Source: Anaerolineales bacterium (GTDB lineage Bacteria > Chloroflexota > Anaerolineae > Anaerolineales > UBA11579). From it: a stretch of DNA of 64,000 nucleotides. Of the stretch, positions 1 through 8,493 are shown in pieces. The stretch lies in NCBI GenBank assembly GCA_026129255.1, contig JAHCIJ010000001.1, forward strand, positions 124,001-188,000. The letters are read 5' to 3'. Each line of letters starts with the position of its first letter. Position 1 is the stretch's first letter. Position numbers and translations under genes: made by a program. The notes below the pieces were generated by a model. That model saw only the letters and a program-made list of their open reading frames with translations, did not search any database and had not been told where the DNA came from.

Positions 1-79
1 TTGCGTTCTAGCAGAAAAGGCAGATTTTTAGCAAACTCTGTAGTAGACTACCTAGCAGTAAATAAGGAGAGGGAAACAA

Positions 80-2074
80 ATGAAGACCCGCCGTTCGATT
101 TTAATATTCCTAATAACGTTAGTTCTAGTATCCATTCCCACGTCAGCACTGTCTGCCAGTGGTGTTGCTGCCGTGGATATTAAGTCCCACGATGCCTCTA
201 ATTTCCCTGAAGTACAGCTCTTATTGCGTGTTACTGATGTAAATGGCCTCCCGGTAAGCGATTTGCGGGAAGATGAGATTACTGTCCAAGAAGACTCTAA
301 TCGAATATCGAACTATGTGTTAGCTCCTGTGCAAACAGGGTCTTACGTCTCTATTGTTATTGATGCTGGCTCTGGCATCAATGCCAATGGTGCAACCTTT
401 CAAAGCCGCCTCATAGAGATCAAGCAAGTCATTAACAACTATGTGCAGCGCATGAGCGCTAATGATTACGTGGAGATTTTGCTCTTGCGGCCCCGTGATC
501 AGATCACGGTTCTTCAAGAGTTTACAAATGAAAAGAGCCGAGTAACCGGTGCAATTGATAACTTGGTTTTGGAAGATGCTAACTCGCTCTCCTATGGTCT
601 TGAGGGTGTGAGCCGTGCTCTGGATGATTTGTCCGGTGTCGGAGACAAGAGTGGCTATCGAGCGGTGCTGCTTCTTTCTACATCTATTCAGGATCAAGGG
701 CGTCGCTACCTTACTATGCAAGAGCTAACCGCCAAGGCAAATGGTCTGTCGATCCCAGTCCACACCTTGCTTTTTAGGCACTCCGACCTCACGCCGCACC
801 AACTGGATAAGCTGGCTCAAGATACTTCTGGTCAGTATGCTTACTATTCACGCGCGCAAGTTGACTTTCCCATTCTTGATTTCATTCTGAATCAGGGCTT
901 GGAGTATGAGTTGACTTATCGAACCACCAACCCTGCCGCAACCAGAATCGTGACTGTTACCGTGTTGCCAGGAATCAATGGGCCAGTCTTTGATGATCTG
1001 AGGCTGACTTTGAACCCCGTCCCTGGGCCGGCTGAGGTCACCTCAATCACTATTAACAATGGTGACCCAATTATCCGCCAGCCGGATGACCGTGCCGGTG
1101 AGTATACGTATTGGCCCACTGAGGTGCCTGTAGAGTTCTCTGTGCGTTGGCCGGACGGCTATGGCACCAGGGCGTTTGAGTGGGCCGAATTGGTTGTGGA
1201 TGGCAATATTGTTGGTGGGCGCCTCACTGACCTGCCAGTTGGGGACCGGATTGCAACCACTTGGGATTTGCGCCCCTTTGCGGAGGCAGGTGAAGCCTCG
1301 CACACCATCCAGGTGCGCTTTGTTGACGCGCTTGGCTTTGAAGTAGTTTCTCCCGTCCATACTACTCCTCTCACAATTCGAGCCGGTTTGTGTGGCCAGT
1401 ATCAGGGAACAGCACAAATTCTGTGCACTTTTAGATCCGTAATAGCGCCAGCCCTCGGTGTTCTTTCTTTCCTCGTGGTGGTAGCCCTGGTGGCTTACTA
1501 TTATCTGCGCCCAGATGATTTCCGTGCTCGCGTGGGTGGAGTTCAAGCTAAGGTGCAGAAGTTTGCAGATGAAGTGACCCAGACGTTACGCATTCGCGGG
1601 CGTGGTGGCGAAAGCGGCGGGCAGTTGCCGATGGCTTATTTGCATGTTGTCAAAGGCACCTTGGGTATGCGCCCTCGCTATCCGCTTTATCAGCGAGTTA
1701 CCCAGATTGGCCGCGATGACCCTTCACTCAAGGTGGAGGACGGAGATATTGCCATCACGGATAAGGCTGTTTCCAGGCCGCACCTCAGCATCGCAATCCT
1801 GGGTGATGAGTTCACTGTCACCGATATGGGTAGCGCCAATGGAAGCTGGCTTAATGGAATTGAGCTGGAAGCCGAAGAAGAGCAAGCTTTATCAGAAGGT
1901 GATCTGATCGAGTTGGCCGAATATGAGCCAGGCGAAAGGCTGGTCGCCTTCAGTTTTAGCCTGTACGGAGAAACCCCTGACGCCTCTTTCTCTTCAGATG
2001 ATGATGAAGAGCCGTTGCAAGATGATATAACCACGCCTACACGCAGGAAAAAAGGCGGCGATTCTGCGCGCTAA
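80..2074 (+). CDS. VWA-domain membrane protein with cytoplasmic FHA domain
   Basis: A signal peptide or membrane anchor (residues 1-26) leads into a von Willebrand A-like domain (about 85-270) with a MIDAS-like VIDAGSG stretch. A beta-rich outer region follows, then a single membrane helix near 455-475. The C-terminal FHA domain (about 535-615) shows GRDD, SRPH and NGSWLNG, the residues that bind phosphothreonine in this family. VWA should lie outside and FHA inside. The start ATG has AAGGAG upstream. It opens a run of kinase and phosphatase genes, so I infer that its FHA domain reads phosphorylation by those kinases. Architecture is clear; the ligand and partner are unknown. Confidence 0.85.
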   Translation: MKTRRSILIFLITLVLVSIPTSALSASGVAAVDIKSHDASNFPEVQLLLRVTDVNGLPVSDLREDEITVQEDSNRISNYVLAPVQTGSYVSIVIDAGSGINANGATFQSRLIEIKQVINNYVQRMSANDYVEILLLRPRDQITVLQEFTNEKSRVTGAIDNLVLEDANSLSYGLEGVSRALDDLSGVGDKSGYRAVLLLSTSIQDQGRRYLTMQELTAKANGLSIPVHTLLFRHSDLTPHQLDKLAQDTSGQYAYYSRAQVDFPILDFILNQGLEYELTYRTTNPAATRIVTVTVLPGINGPVFDDLRLTLNPVPGPAEVTSITINNGDPIIRQPDDRAGEYTYWPTEVPVEFSVRWPDGYGTRAFEWAELVVDGNIVGGRLTDLPVGDRIATTWDLRPFAEAGEASHTIQVRFVDALGFEVVSPVHTTPLTIRAGLCGQYQGTAQILCTFRSVIAPALGVLSFLVVVALVAYYYLRPDDFRARVGGVQAKVQKFADEVTQTLRIRGRGGESGGQLPMAYLHVVKGTLGMRPRYPLYQRVTQIGRDDPSLKVEDGDIAITDKAVSRPHLSIAILGDEFTVTDMGSANGSWLNGIELEAEEEQALSEGDLIELAEYEPGERLVAFSFSLYGETPDASFSSDDDEEPLQDDITTPTRRKKGGDSAR

Positions 2075-2095
2075 AGTAAACATGGGTGGCATGTT

Positions 2096-3031
2096 ATGGC
2101 AGATATAAAGATTCGAAAGGGCATGCGTATAGGGCCACTGGTTGTTAGGCAGCTTATCCCCTCGTGGGAGAAGGGCGGCATGGCCTATGTTGTTTTGGTG
2201 TCTGCCGCGGATGATGAAAAGCTATACGCGCTCAAACTGGCAAAGCGGGACAAGGATGGGTTTAAACAGAACTTCAATGCCCTTCTACTTGAAGCCAATT
2301 TGCTGAAGAAGCTGGATCACCCTGGCATTGTTAAGCTGGCGCCCTTGCCACAGTCAGAAGCTGAGCGGGAAAGAAAAAAACCACGCAGGTTCACCGCGTA
2401 TGCTTCTGAGTTTCCTGATCAACCTCCCTACTTTTTGATGGATTTCCTGGCAGGGGGAACGCTAACCGACGTGCTTAATCAGACGTCAAATGAAGATATC
2501 AGTTTGCCGCAGGCGCTTCAGTTCGCGCACAAACTGGCTGAGACACTTGCCTATCTTCATGATCAAGGGTTCTTGCATAACGACCTCAAGCCCAATAACA
2601 TTATGTTCACCAGCGCGGCCAAAGCGCGTGCCTTGGACGAGCCTATCCTGATTGATTTTGGCATCTCGACAACAAAGGGAGCCCCTTACCTTGACGGGCT
2701 TACCGTACACTATGCTGCGCCTGAGAAATTGCTGCATGCCATTGATAGTTCTTACAAACCGCCCGCAAGCTCGGGCTGGGTTAAGGTGGATGTGTGGGGC
2801 TTAGGCGTGATCTTGTACCAGATGCTGACTAGAAAGTACCCGTACCACGGGGATGACCCTGATTCTTTGATTACTACGATACGTACGCGCCGGCCAGAAA
2901 GAATCTCAGAATTCCGAGGCAAGGTATCCAAGAAGGTGGAAGAGCTGATATTGGAAGGCTGCCTTAGCTCTGATGCCAAGAACAGACTTACATCATTGGA
3001 GTTGCGGAAGCAACTTGAGGGGATGTTGTAA
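2096..3031 (+). CDS. Ser/Thr protein kinase, soluble, non-RD type
   Basis: A 311-residue kinase domain with no membrane segment. Visible motifs are the VAIK-like lysine in YALKLAK, HNDLKPNNIM in the catalytic loop, IDFGIS (DFG) and YAAPEK (APE). The usual glycine-rich loop is poorly kept (SWEKGGMAYVV) and the HRD arginine is Asn, so it is a non-RD kinase that may not need activation-loop phosphorylation. It lies 21 nt after the VWA-FHA gene and its TAA overlaps the next ATG by one base (TAATG), which indicates an operon. Its substrates may be the neighbouring FHA proteins (inference). Confidence 0.88.
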   Translation: MADIKIRKGMRIGPLVVRQLIPSWEKGGMAYVVLVSAADDEKLYALKLAKRDKDGFKQNFNALLLEANLLKKLDHPGIVKLAPLPQSEAERERKKPRRFTAYASEFPDQPPYFLMDFLAGGTLTDVLNQTSNEDISLPQALQFAHKLAETLAYLHDQGFLHNDLKPNNIMFTSAAKARALDEPILIDFGISTTKGAPYLDGLTVHYAAPEKLLHAIDSSYKPPASSGWVKVDVWGLGVILYQMLTRKYPYHGDDPDSLITTIRTRRPERISEFRGKVSKKVEELILEGCLSSDAKNRLTSLELRKQLEGML

Positions 3032-5085
3032 TGACCATGCAGCTGCAGAGTGACGCTCAAGCTTTTATGGGCAAGCGCGATCTTCTTGAAGACCGCGCAA
3101 GCAGCCCCGTGATCAGTACCGCTTCTGGCCTTGAATTGACGCTGGCGATTGTGGCGGATGGCATGGGGGGCGAGGGCAAAGGCGAACGAGCTTCCACTTT
3201 AGCGATTGACGAATTTACAAAGTCACTGAAGCGGGCTACCCATACGCACGTACCCACGGTGTTGCAAGATGCCTTGCTTGCCGCAAATACGGCTGTGCTG
3301 CGGGAAGTGGATGCCACGCCAGGGCTAAATGGCATGGGCACTACCTTTGCGGTTGCTGCAGTGCATGACGGAAAGCTCTATATTGCCAATGCAGGCGACA
3401 GCAGGATCTATCTGGTGCGAAATGGCGAGCTCACTCAAATTTCTCGCGACCATACGCTTGAAACAAAAATGAGGCTCAAGGGCCGCGACGAGAGTTACAT
3501 TAGCGCCAATCGCAACCGCGCCAAGCTGACAAACCACATCGGTACGCCAGATAAATTTTACGTTGACCTTGGCTTGTATCTGGATCAAAACGCGGCGACT
3601 GAAAAAGCAGAACAGAATCAAGGGCTCGAGCTGAATGCTGGAGACAGCATTCTAGTATGCTCCGACGGTTTGCTCAAAGCCACGCGTGAACGAGAGCAGG
3701 CTGTTGCCAGCAAAGAGATTGTTGACTATATTCGGGCCTTCGCGCCGGCACAGGTCACTCAGAAACTTGGTGAATTGGCCGTTACCCGTGGGGCAAGTGA
3801 CAATGTGTCTCTTGCCGTCATTGACACCGGCGGCAAGAAAAAGCGTCTGCCGGTTGGTAAACCTAAACTTGGGAGCCTGGCGGCGGTGGGGGGCCTGGCC
3901 GCCCTGGTGTTGGCGGCTTTCTTCCTGTTTGGAGATAGGCAGCCTGCTGAAATTCCCCAGCTAGAAGATAATTTTGCTTTTGTTTCAGACTTGAGCGGGA
4001 ACGTTGAACTTGTTCCGACTGGGACGATCAATTCTCAACCCCTGCGTAGAAGCGACATCTTTCAAGCAGGTGAGGGCGCTACGGTCGAAGTTGTAGGTTC
4101 AGGCTATCTGCGCCTGGGTTTGGCGGATAACTCGATTATCTCGCTTGGCGATGACACCAAGATTGAATTGCGTCAGATTAGTTCTGGCACACAGGTGGAA
4201 ACGATCATTGTCCTGATCCGCGGTAAGTTGTTGGTGAATGCAAATATTCCCGATGACCGTGAATTTTGGGTGCGCTCTGCGAACGGTGCAGAAGCCAGAG
4301 TAGAGGGCACGATTATGGGTGTCTTTTACGACTTTGGCGGGCAGCACTTCCAGGTGGACTGTTTGGAAGGGCACTGTGTGGTTCAGGATGCTAACGGCAA
4401 TAGTGTGGATCTCTCCGTGGGCGAATATGCCGAGATTTTCGGCCTTGGGGATGTAAGCCAGATCCAGCCAGCACGGTACGAATTTTGGCAGGATATTGCA
4501 GACAGGGGGCTGGTGTACACGCCGACGCCCACGCCACGCGGGGCGCCTACGGCTACTCCGCAGCCCACGGCCACCACGCGCTCGAGCAATGCGACGGCCA
4601 CACCGATCCTGCTTGGCTGTACGGACCAAAAGGCGCAGAATTACAACGCTAATGCCAATACGGATGACGGCAGTTGCCGGGACCATGTGAACGGCTGTAT
4701 GGACCCGAATGCACAGAACTACAATCCCAACGCCACGCGCGGTACTAGCAGCGACTGCATACCGCACGTACTCGGCTGCACGGATGCGTCTGGGGCGCAG
4801 AACTACAACCCCAGTGCCACAAAAAATGACGGCAGCTGTATTGCCCACATACTGGGTTGTATGGACGCAAACGCGCAGAACTACAACCCGAGCGCGACGA
4901 AGGACAATGGCAGCTGTGTGCCACATGTGATGGGCTGCATGGACCCGAACGCGCAAAACTACGACCCGAGCGCCACGAAGGACAATGGCAGTTGTGTGCC
5001 GCATATTCTGGGCTGCATGAACCCGAGCGCAAATAATTTCAACCTGAGCGCCACGAAGGACGATGGCAGTTGCACCTTCGATTGA
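3031..5085 (+). CDS. PP2C-type Ser/Thr phosphatase with FecR-like and Cys-repeat outer domains
   Basis: The N-terminal PP2C domain (about 1-265) has the metal-binding motifs ADGMGG, NAGDSR, CSDGL and SDNVS, so it should be an active Mn/Mg-dependent phosphatase. A membrane helix follows near 280-300. Outside come a FecR-like beta domain (about 310-485), a Pro/Thr linker, and six repeats of about 26 residues of the form GCMDPNAQNYNPSATKDDGSC-like, each with two cysteines (see the repeat entry). The stop TGA overlaps the TTG start of the next kinase. That kinase has the same membrane-FecR-repeat arrangement, so the two enzymes probably sense the same cue and act in opposition (inference). Confidence 0.9.
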   Translation: MTMQLQSDAQAFMGKRDLLEDRASSPVISTASGLELTLAIVADGMGGEGKGERASTLAIDEFTKSLKRATHTHVPTVLQDALLAANTAVLREVDATPGLNGMGTTFAVAAVHDGKLYIANAGDSRIYLVRNGELTQISRDHTLETKMRLKGRDESYISANRNRAKLTNHIGTPDKFYVDLGLYLDQNAATEKAEQNQGLELNAGDSILVCSDGLLKATREREQAVASKEIVDYIRAFAPAQVTQKLGELAVTRGASDNVSLAVIDTGGKKKRLPVGKPKLGSLAAVGGLAALVLAAFFLFGDRQPAEIPQLEDNFAFVSDLSGNVELVPTGTINSQPLRRSDIFQAGEGATVEVVGSGYLRLGLADNSIISLGDDTKIELRQISSGTQVETIIVLIRGKLLVNANIPDDREFWVRSANGAEARVEGTIMGVFYDFGGQHFQVDCLEGHCVVQDANGNSVDLSVGEYAEIFGLGDVSQIQPARYEFWQDIADRGLVYTPTPTPRGAPTATPQPTATTRSSNATATPILLGCTDQKAQNYNANANTDDGSCRDHVNGCMDPNAQNYNPNATRGTSSDCIPHVLGCTDASGAQNYNPSATKNDGSCIAHILGCMDANAQNYNPSATKDNGSCVPHVMGCMDPNAQNYDPSATKDNGSCVPHILGCMNPSANNFNLSATKDDGSCTFD
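4612..5082 (+). repeat. Six coding Cys-bracketed repeats of about 78 bp (PP2C gene)
   Basis: In-frame tandem repeats encoding GCxDxxAQNYNPxAT, then DDGSC or DNGSC, spaced by a short hydrophobic link (xPHIL). Two cysteines per unit suggest disulfides and the Asp/Asn-rich loops suggest calcium binding; both are inference. The later units are nearly identical in DNA to those at 6741-7046, which points to recent tandem duplication or gene conversion between the two genes. Confidence 0.9.
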
Positions 5086-7049
5086 TCCAAAGGGAGATTG
5101 ACGGCTTCCGCATCGTCCAGAAGCTTGGTGAAGGGGGAATGGCTGAGGTCTACAAGGCCATTGATGTAAGGTTGGGGCGTGAAGTCGCCATCAAGTTTCT
5201 AAGTCCTACAGCAGAAGACGGTGACGTTAGCCGGCAGCGTTTCAAGCTGGAAGTAAGGTCTCTGGCTCGCTTGAGCCATCCTAATATCGTCTCAGTGCTG
5301 GGGTATGGCGAGTACGAAGGACGCCCTTACCTGGTCATGGAATATGTGCCTGGCGGCACGCTTAAGGATAAGCTGGGCAAGCCAATGCGCTGGGAGACGG
5401 CGCTGGCCTTATTGGCGCCTATCGCCCGTGCGCTGCATTATGCACACGGCAAGAAGATCGTCCACCGCGATGTAAAACCCTCCAACATCTTGATCACTGA
5501 AGATGGCCGCCCCATGCTTTCTGATTTTGGGGTGGCCAAATTGATCGGCTCGGAGAAAACCACTGCGCTCACGGCGACGGACATGGGCATCGGCACTCCG
5601 CATTACATGTCCCCGGAGCAGGGGCGCAATCAGGAGATTGGCCCCAAGAGCGATGTGTATTCGTTGGGGGTTGTGTTGTACGAAATGGTCACTGGCAAGA
5701 AGCCGTTTCAGGCAGATACCCCGATTGCCATCTTACTCAAGCATATTGAAGACCCCATTCCTAACCCGCGTCAAGTTGTAAAGGACCTGCCTGAGAAAAT
5801 TCGGCGGATCATATTGCGAGCGTTAGCAAAAGATCCCCGTGGCCGCTTTAGGGACATGGCGGAAATGGCTTCGGCGTTAGAGGGCAAGAGTTCGAAGCCT
5901 AGCGAGGCGAAACGCAATACGTCTTTGCTTTATGGGTTGCCCGCGTTAGGGGTAGGGCTGGTTTTGCTTTTCTATCTTGTGCCCCTAGTCCGCGGCGCTT
6001 TTGTTGCCACGCCAACCGAGACTACATTGCCGGACGGTTTTGCCCTTGTGACTGAGTTGCGCGGCGAGGTCGTGTATACACCGGCCGGCACAATCAACTG
6101 GCAGCCACTGAGCCCTGGTGACCATTTTGAAGCCGGGCAGGGGGCCACCGTCGAAGTTGTAGGCGAGGGGTATGTAGAGCTGAGCCTGACTGACGGCTCT
6201 GCACTAACACTGGGGGATGAGACTAAGATCGAACTGGCCCAAATAAGCTCTGATACTGATGCCGAGACCATTGTTACTTTGATTCGCGGGCAGTTGCTGG
6301 TTAATGCCAGTATCCCTGAGGACCGCGATCTATTGGTGCAGGCTACCAATGGTGCCATCGCCAGGGTTGAGGGTACGATTATGGGCGTCTTTTTTGGGGC
6401 GGGCGGCCAGCACTTTCAGGTGGATTGCCTGGAGGGCCACTGTGTAGTGCTGGACACAAATGGCAATGCCGTGAATTTAAGCGCCGGCCAGTATGCTGAG
6501 ATATTTGGTCTGGAAGATGTGAGCGACATCCAAACTGCGCGCTATGAATTTTGGCATGGGCTTGCCGATTTGGACCTGCTCTTTACGCCTACGGCTGTGC
6601 TGGCAGGCGTCAGCACAGAGACACCCGTATCCACGCCGACCTCGCGACCGGCGCAAGTGGCGCCGGCTTCCACCTTGCAGTCTGCTGGCGACCAGGGTCC
6701 GCCGGATTCGCCCACCAGCGTGCCCGTGTCTGCGATCTATGGTTGTACGGACGCGTCCGGAGCCCAGAACTACAATCCCAACGCTACCCACGACGATGGT
6801 AGCTGTGTGGCCCACATCCTGGGGTGCAGGGATGCGAATGCGCAGAACTACAACCCGAGCGCTACGAAGGACAATGGCAGCTGTGCGCCGCATATTCTGG
6901 GCTGCATGGACCCGAACGCGCAGAACTACAACCCGAGCGCTACGAAGGACAATGGCAGCTGTGTGCCGCATATTCTGGGCTGCATGGACCCGAACGCACA
7001 GAACTACAACCCGAGCGCCACGAAGGACGATGGCAGTTGCACCTACTAA
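5082..7049 (+). CDS. Transmembrane Ser/Thr kinase with FecR-like and Cys-repeat outer domains
   Basis: The start is taken as TTG at 5082. It lines up with the initiator Met of three paralogous kinases (MIxxEIxGF) and forms a TTGA overlap with the preceding phosphatase stop. No better ATG exists. The kinase domain (about 1-270) has GEGGMAEVYKA, VAIKFL, HRDVKPSNIL, SDFGVAKL and GTPHYMSPEQ, all intact. A membrane helix lies near 285-305. The outer part repeats the phosphatase layout: FecR-like domain (about 315-490), linker, and four Cys-bracketed repeats. The tight coupling suggests a matched kinase-phosphatase sensor pair. Confidence 0.9.
   Translation: MIQREIDGFRIVQKLGEGGMAEVYKAIDVRLGREVAIKFLSPTAEDGDVSRQRFKLEVRSLARLSHPNIVSVLGYGEYEGRPYLVMEYVPGGTLKDKLGKPMRWETALALLAPIARALHYAHGKKIVHRDVKPSNILITEDGRPMLSDFGVAKLIGSEKTTALTATDMGIGTPHYMSPEQGRNQEIGPKSDVYSLGVVLYEMVTGKKPFQADTPIAILLKHIEDPIPNPRQVVKDLPEKIRRIILRALAKDPRGRFRDMAEMASALEGKSSKPSEAKRNTSLLYGLPALGVGLVLLFYLVPLVRGAFVATPTETTLPDGFALVTELRGEVVYTPAGTINWQPLSPGDHFEAGQGATVEVVGEGYVELSLTDGSALTLGDETKIELAQISSDTDAETIVTLIRGQLLVNASIPEDRDLLVQATNGAIARVEGTIMGVFFGAGGQHFQVDCLEGHCVVLDTNGNAVNLSAGQYAEIFGLEDVSDIQTARYEFWHGLADLDLLFTPTAVLAGVSTETPVSTPTSRPAQVAPASTLQSAGDQGPPDSPTSVPVSAIYGCTDASGAQNYNPNATHDDGSCVAHILGCRDANAQNYNPSATKDNGSCAPHILGCMDPNAQNYNPSATKDNGSCVPHILGCMDPNAQNYNPSATKDDGSCTY
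6741..7046 (+). repeat. Four coding Cys-bracketed repeats of about 78 bp (kinase gene)
   Basis: Same unit as in the preceding phosphatase gene. Units 2-4 are almost identical to each other in DNA, including synonymous positions. Such identity suggests that copy number can change by recombination. Confidence 0.9.
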
Positions 7050-7085
7050 CCCTAAACTACGACTAGTCTAGAAAGGCACTAAATA

Positions 7086-8438
7086 ATGATCAGCAAAAAT
7101 TTCCACATTCAGCGCGGCGATGATATCGAAACGCTGCCCAAGAATGATGCATTCCAATCCTTTAACTTGCAGAGCAAATGGGGCGCGCTGGAAGCGCTGG
7201 TTTTGGTGGATGGAGAGAGCAGTGGCACGGCTAAAAACAAATTTACCGCAGTGGTGATACAGCAGTGCCTGACGGAGCTTCGCTCCCTGGCAAAAACTTC
7301 GGCAAAAGTTGAAACTGCGCTTGAAGACACGCTGCGTAACGTGCATGCACACCTGCGCAATATGCGGGCATTGGACTCCAGTTTGGATGCGCAGGATGTG
7401 GATGTTGCCATTGTCGCCATACTTAAGGATAAGGTGGCTGTTGCGCTCAGCGGCCGCCTGGCTGCCTTGCGTGTAAAGGCTGGCCAGGTCGACGTGCTGG
7501 CTGGCGGCCGGGGCGCGGCGGGCGTCTTTTCGCGTGCGGCAAGCTTTCAGCCCGAAGTGGCTGGCTCGGTAAGCTTGGGCAAGGGGGAGGATATTGTCAT
7601 TGCCAGCGATGGCATTCATGGCGGCGCTCCCTCCGCCTGGCGCACAATCCGCAAAGAAGAGCTAGTAGAGACCCTTAAGAATGAGCGTGATTTAAAGCGC
7701 GCGGCAAAACGCCTGGTGTCGTACCCGCTTGGCCGCAACGTGGCCGAAGATATTTCAGTGGTCATTTTGCGCCAGGCGCAGGCCGATAAGAAGAAGCCGG
7801 TTTGGCTTTTGCCCGCAGCCATTGGCTTAGCTATAGTGGCCTTTTTTGCCTATCGCTCACTCTCTCCCCAAGCTGCGCCAGACAACGGACGCGTCACTGT
7901 GTCTGAGGTGACCGGGCTCGTGTTCAAAGTTGACCCGGCCCAATCGTCCCACGAGAATATCTCTGGTTTTGATCAGATATCTGCGCTGTACACGGTTTCT
8001 ACAGGTTCTGCTTCCTCTGCTACTATGCTTGTTCGTTCGGCAGACCTCATGCTTGGGCCGGATAGCAAAGTTTATTTTGCACAAATAGAATCTGAGGCAC
8101 CTGAACGTGCTAACCAAGTAATCTTGGACGTGGAAACACAAAGCTGGTTGCTGCTGAAGGATGGTGATGGTGCTCTTACTGAGGGCTTTGTAATGCGCAA
8201 TGGCTCGAATTCTTTTGAGCTAGTAGGAGCGAGCATGCCTGGCCAGGTAGTACTTGTTTCCCGACTGGGCGGATTGGAATTTTATTGTTTCCTCGGCGTT
8301 TGTTCTGTTAATGGCGAAACTCTCTCCATTGGAGACAAGGCATCTGTAGATTCAGCCACATCCAATGTAAGTACTGCTGGCATCACGGAAGCAGACAAGC
8401 TTGAACTGGAGCAGAAGTGTAACTGTAGCTTGCCTTAG
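7086..8438 (+). CDS. Degenerate PP2C-like membrane protein
   Basis: The first 235 residues follow the PP2C fold pattern. VDGESSG aligns with ADGMGG and IASDGIHGG with the SDG motif. The GDSR metal motif has become LSGRLAAL and SDN has become AEDIS, so two of the metal-binding aspartates are missing or shifted. A membrane helix (about 240-260) and a beta-rich outer domain without Cys repeats follow. AAAGG lies upstream of the ATG. It may be a pseudophosphatase that binds phosphoproteins or regulates the active PP2C (inference). A terminator follows directly. Confidence 0.72.
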   Translation: MISKNFHIQRGDDIETLPKNDAFQSFNLQSKWGALEALVLVDGESSGTAKNKFTAVVIQQCLTELRSLAKTSAKVETALEDTLRNVHAHLRNMRALDSSLDAQDVDVAIVAILKDKVAVALSGRLAALRVKAGQVDVLAGGRGAAGVFSRAASFQPEVAGSVSLGKGEDIVIASDGIHGGAPSAWRTIRKEELVETLKNERDLKRAAKRLVSYPLGRNVAEDISVVILRQAQADKKKPVWLLPAAIGLAIVAFFAYRSLSPQAAPDNGRVTVSEVTGLVFKVDPAQSSHENISGFDQISALYTVSTGSASSATMLVRSADLMLGPDSKVYFAQIESEAPERANQVILDVETQSWLLLKDGDGALTEGFVMRNGSNSFELVGASMPGQVVLVSRLGGLEFYCFLGVCSVNGETLSIGDKASVDSATSNVSTAGITEADKLELEQKCNCSLP

Positions 8439-8453
8439 CTGACGACATAACAT

Positions 8454-8493
8454 TAGCCTCCAGCCTAATACTTTGGGCTGGAGGCTATTTTTT
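8454..8493 (+). terminator. Rho-independent terminator after the degenerate PP2C gene
   Basis: A perfect 12-bp stem (8454-8465 with 8476-8487) and 10-nt loop are followed by six T. The stop codon of the convergent EssC gene lies inside the right arm (8485-8487). Confidence 0.92.

Noticed and set aside
1-183. Short frame at the left edge
   Set aside because: It overlaps the start of the VWA-FHA gene in another frame, has no ribosome site in view and no recognisable sequence.
4612-7046. The 78-bp direct repeats as a CRISPR array
   Set aside because: The units are in-frame coding sequence with constant cysteines, with no unique spacers and no cas genes.
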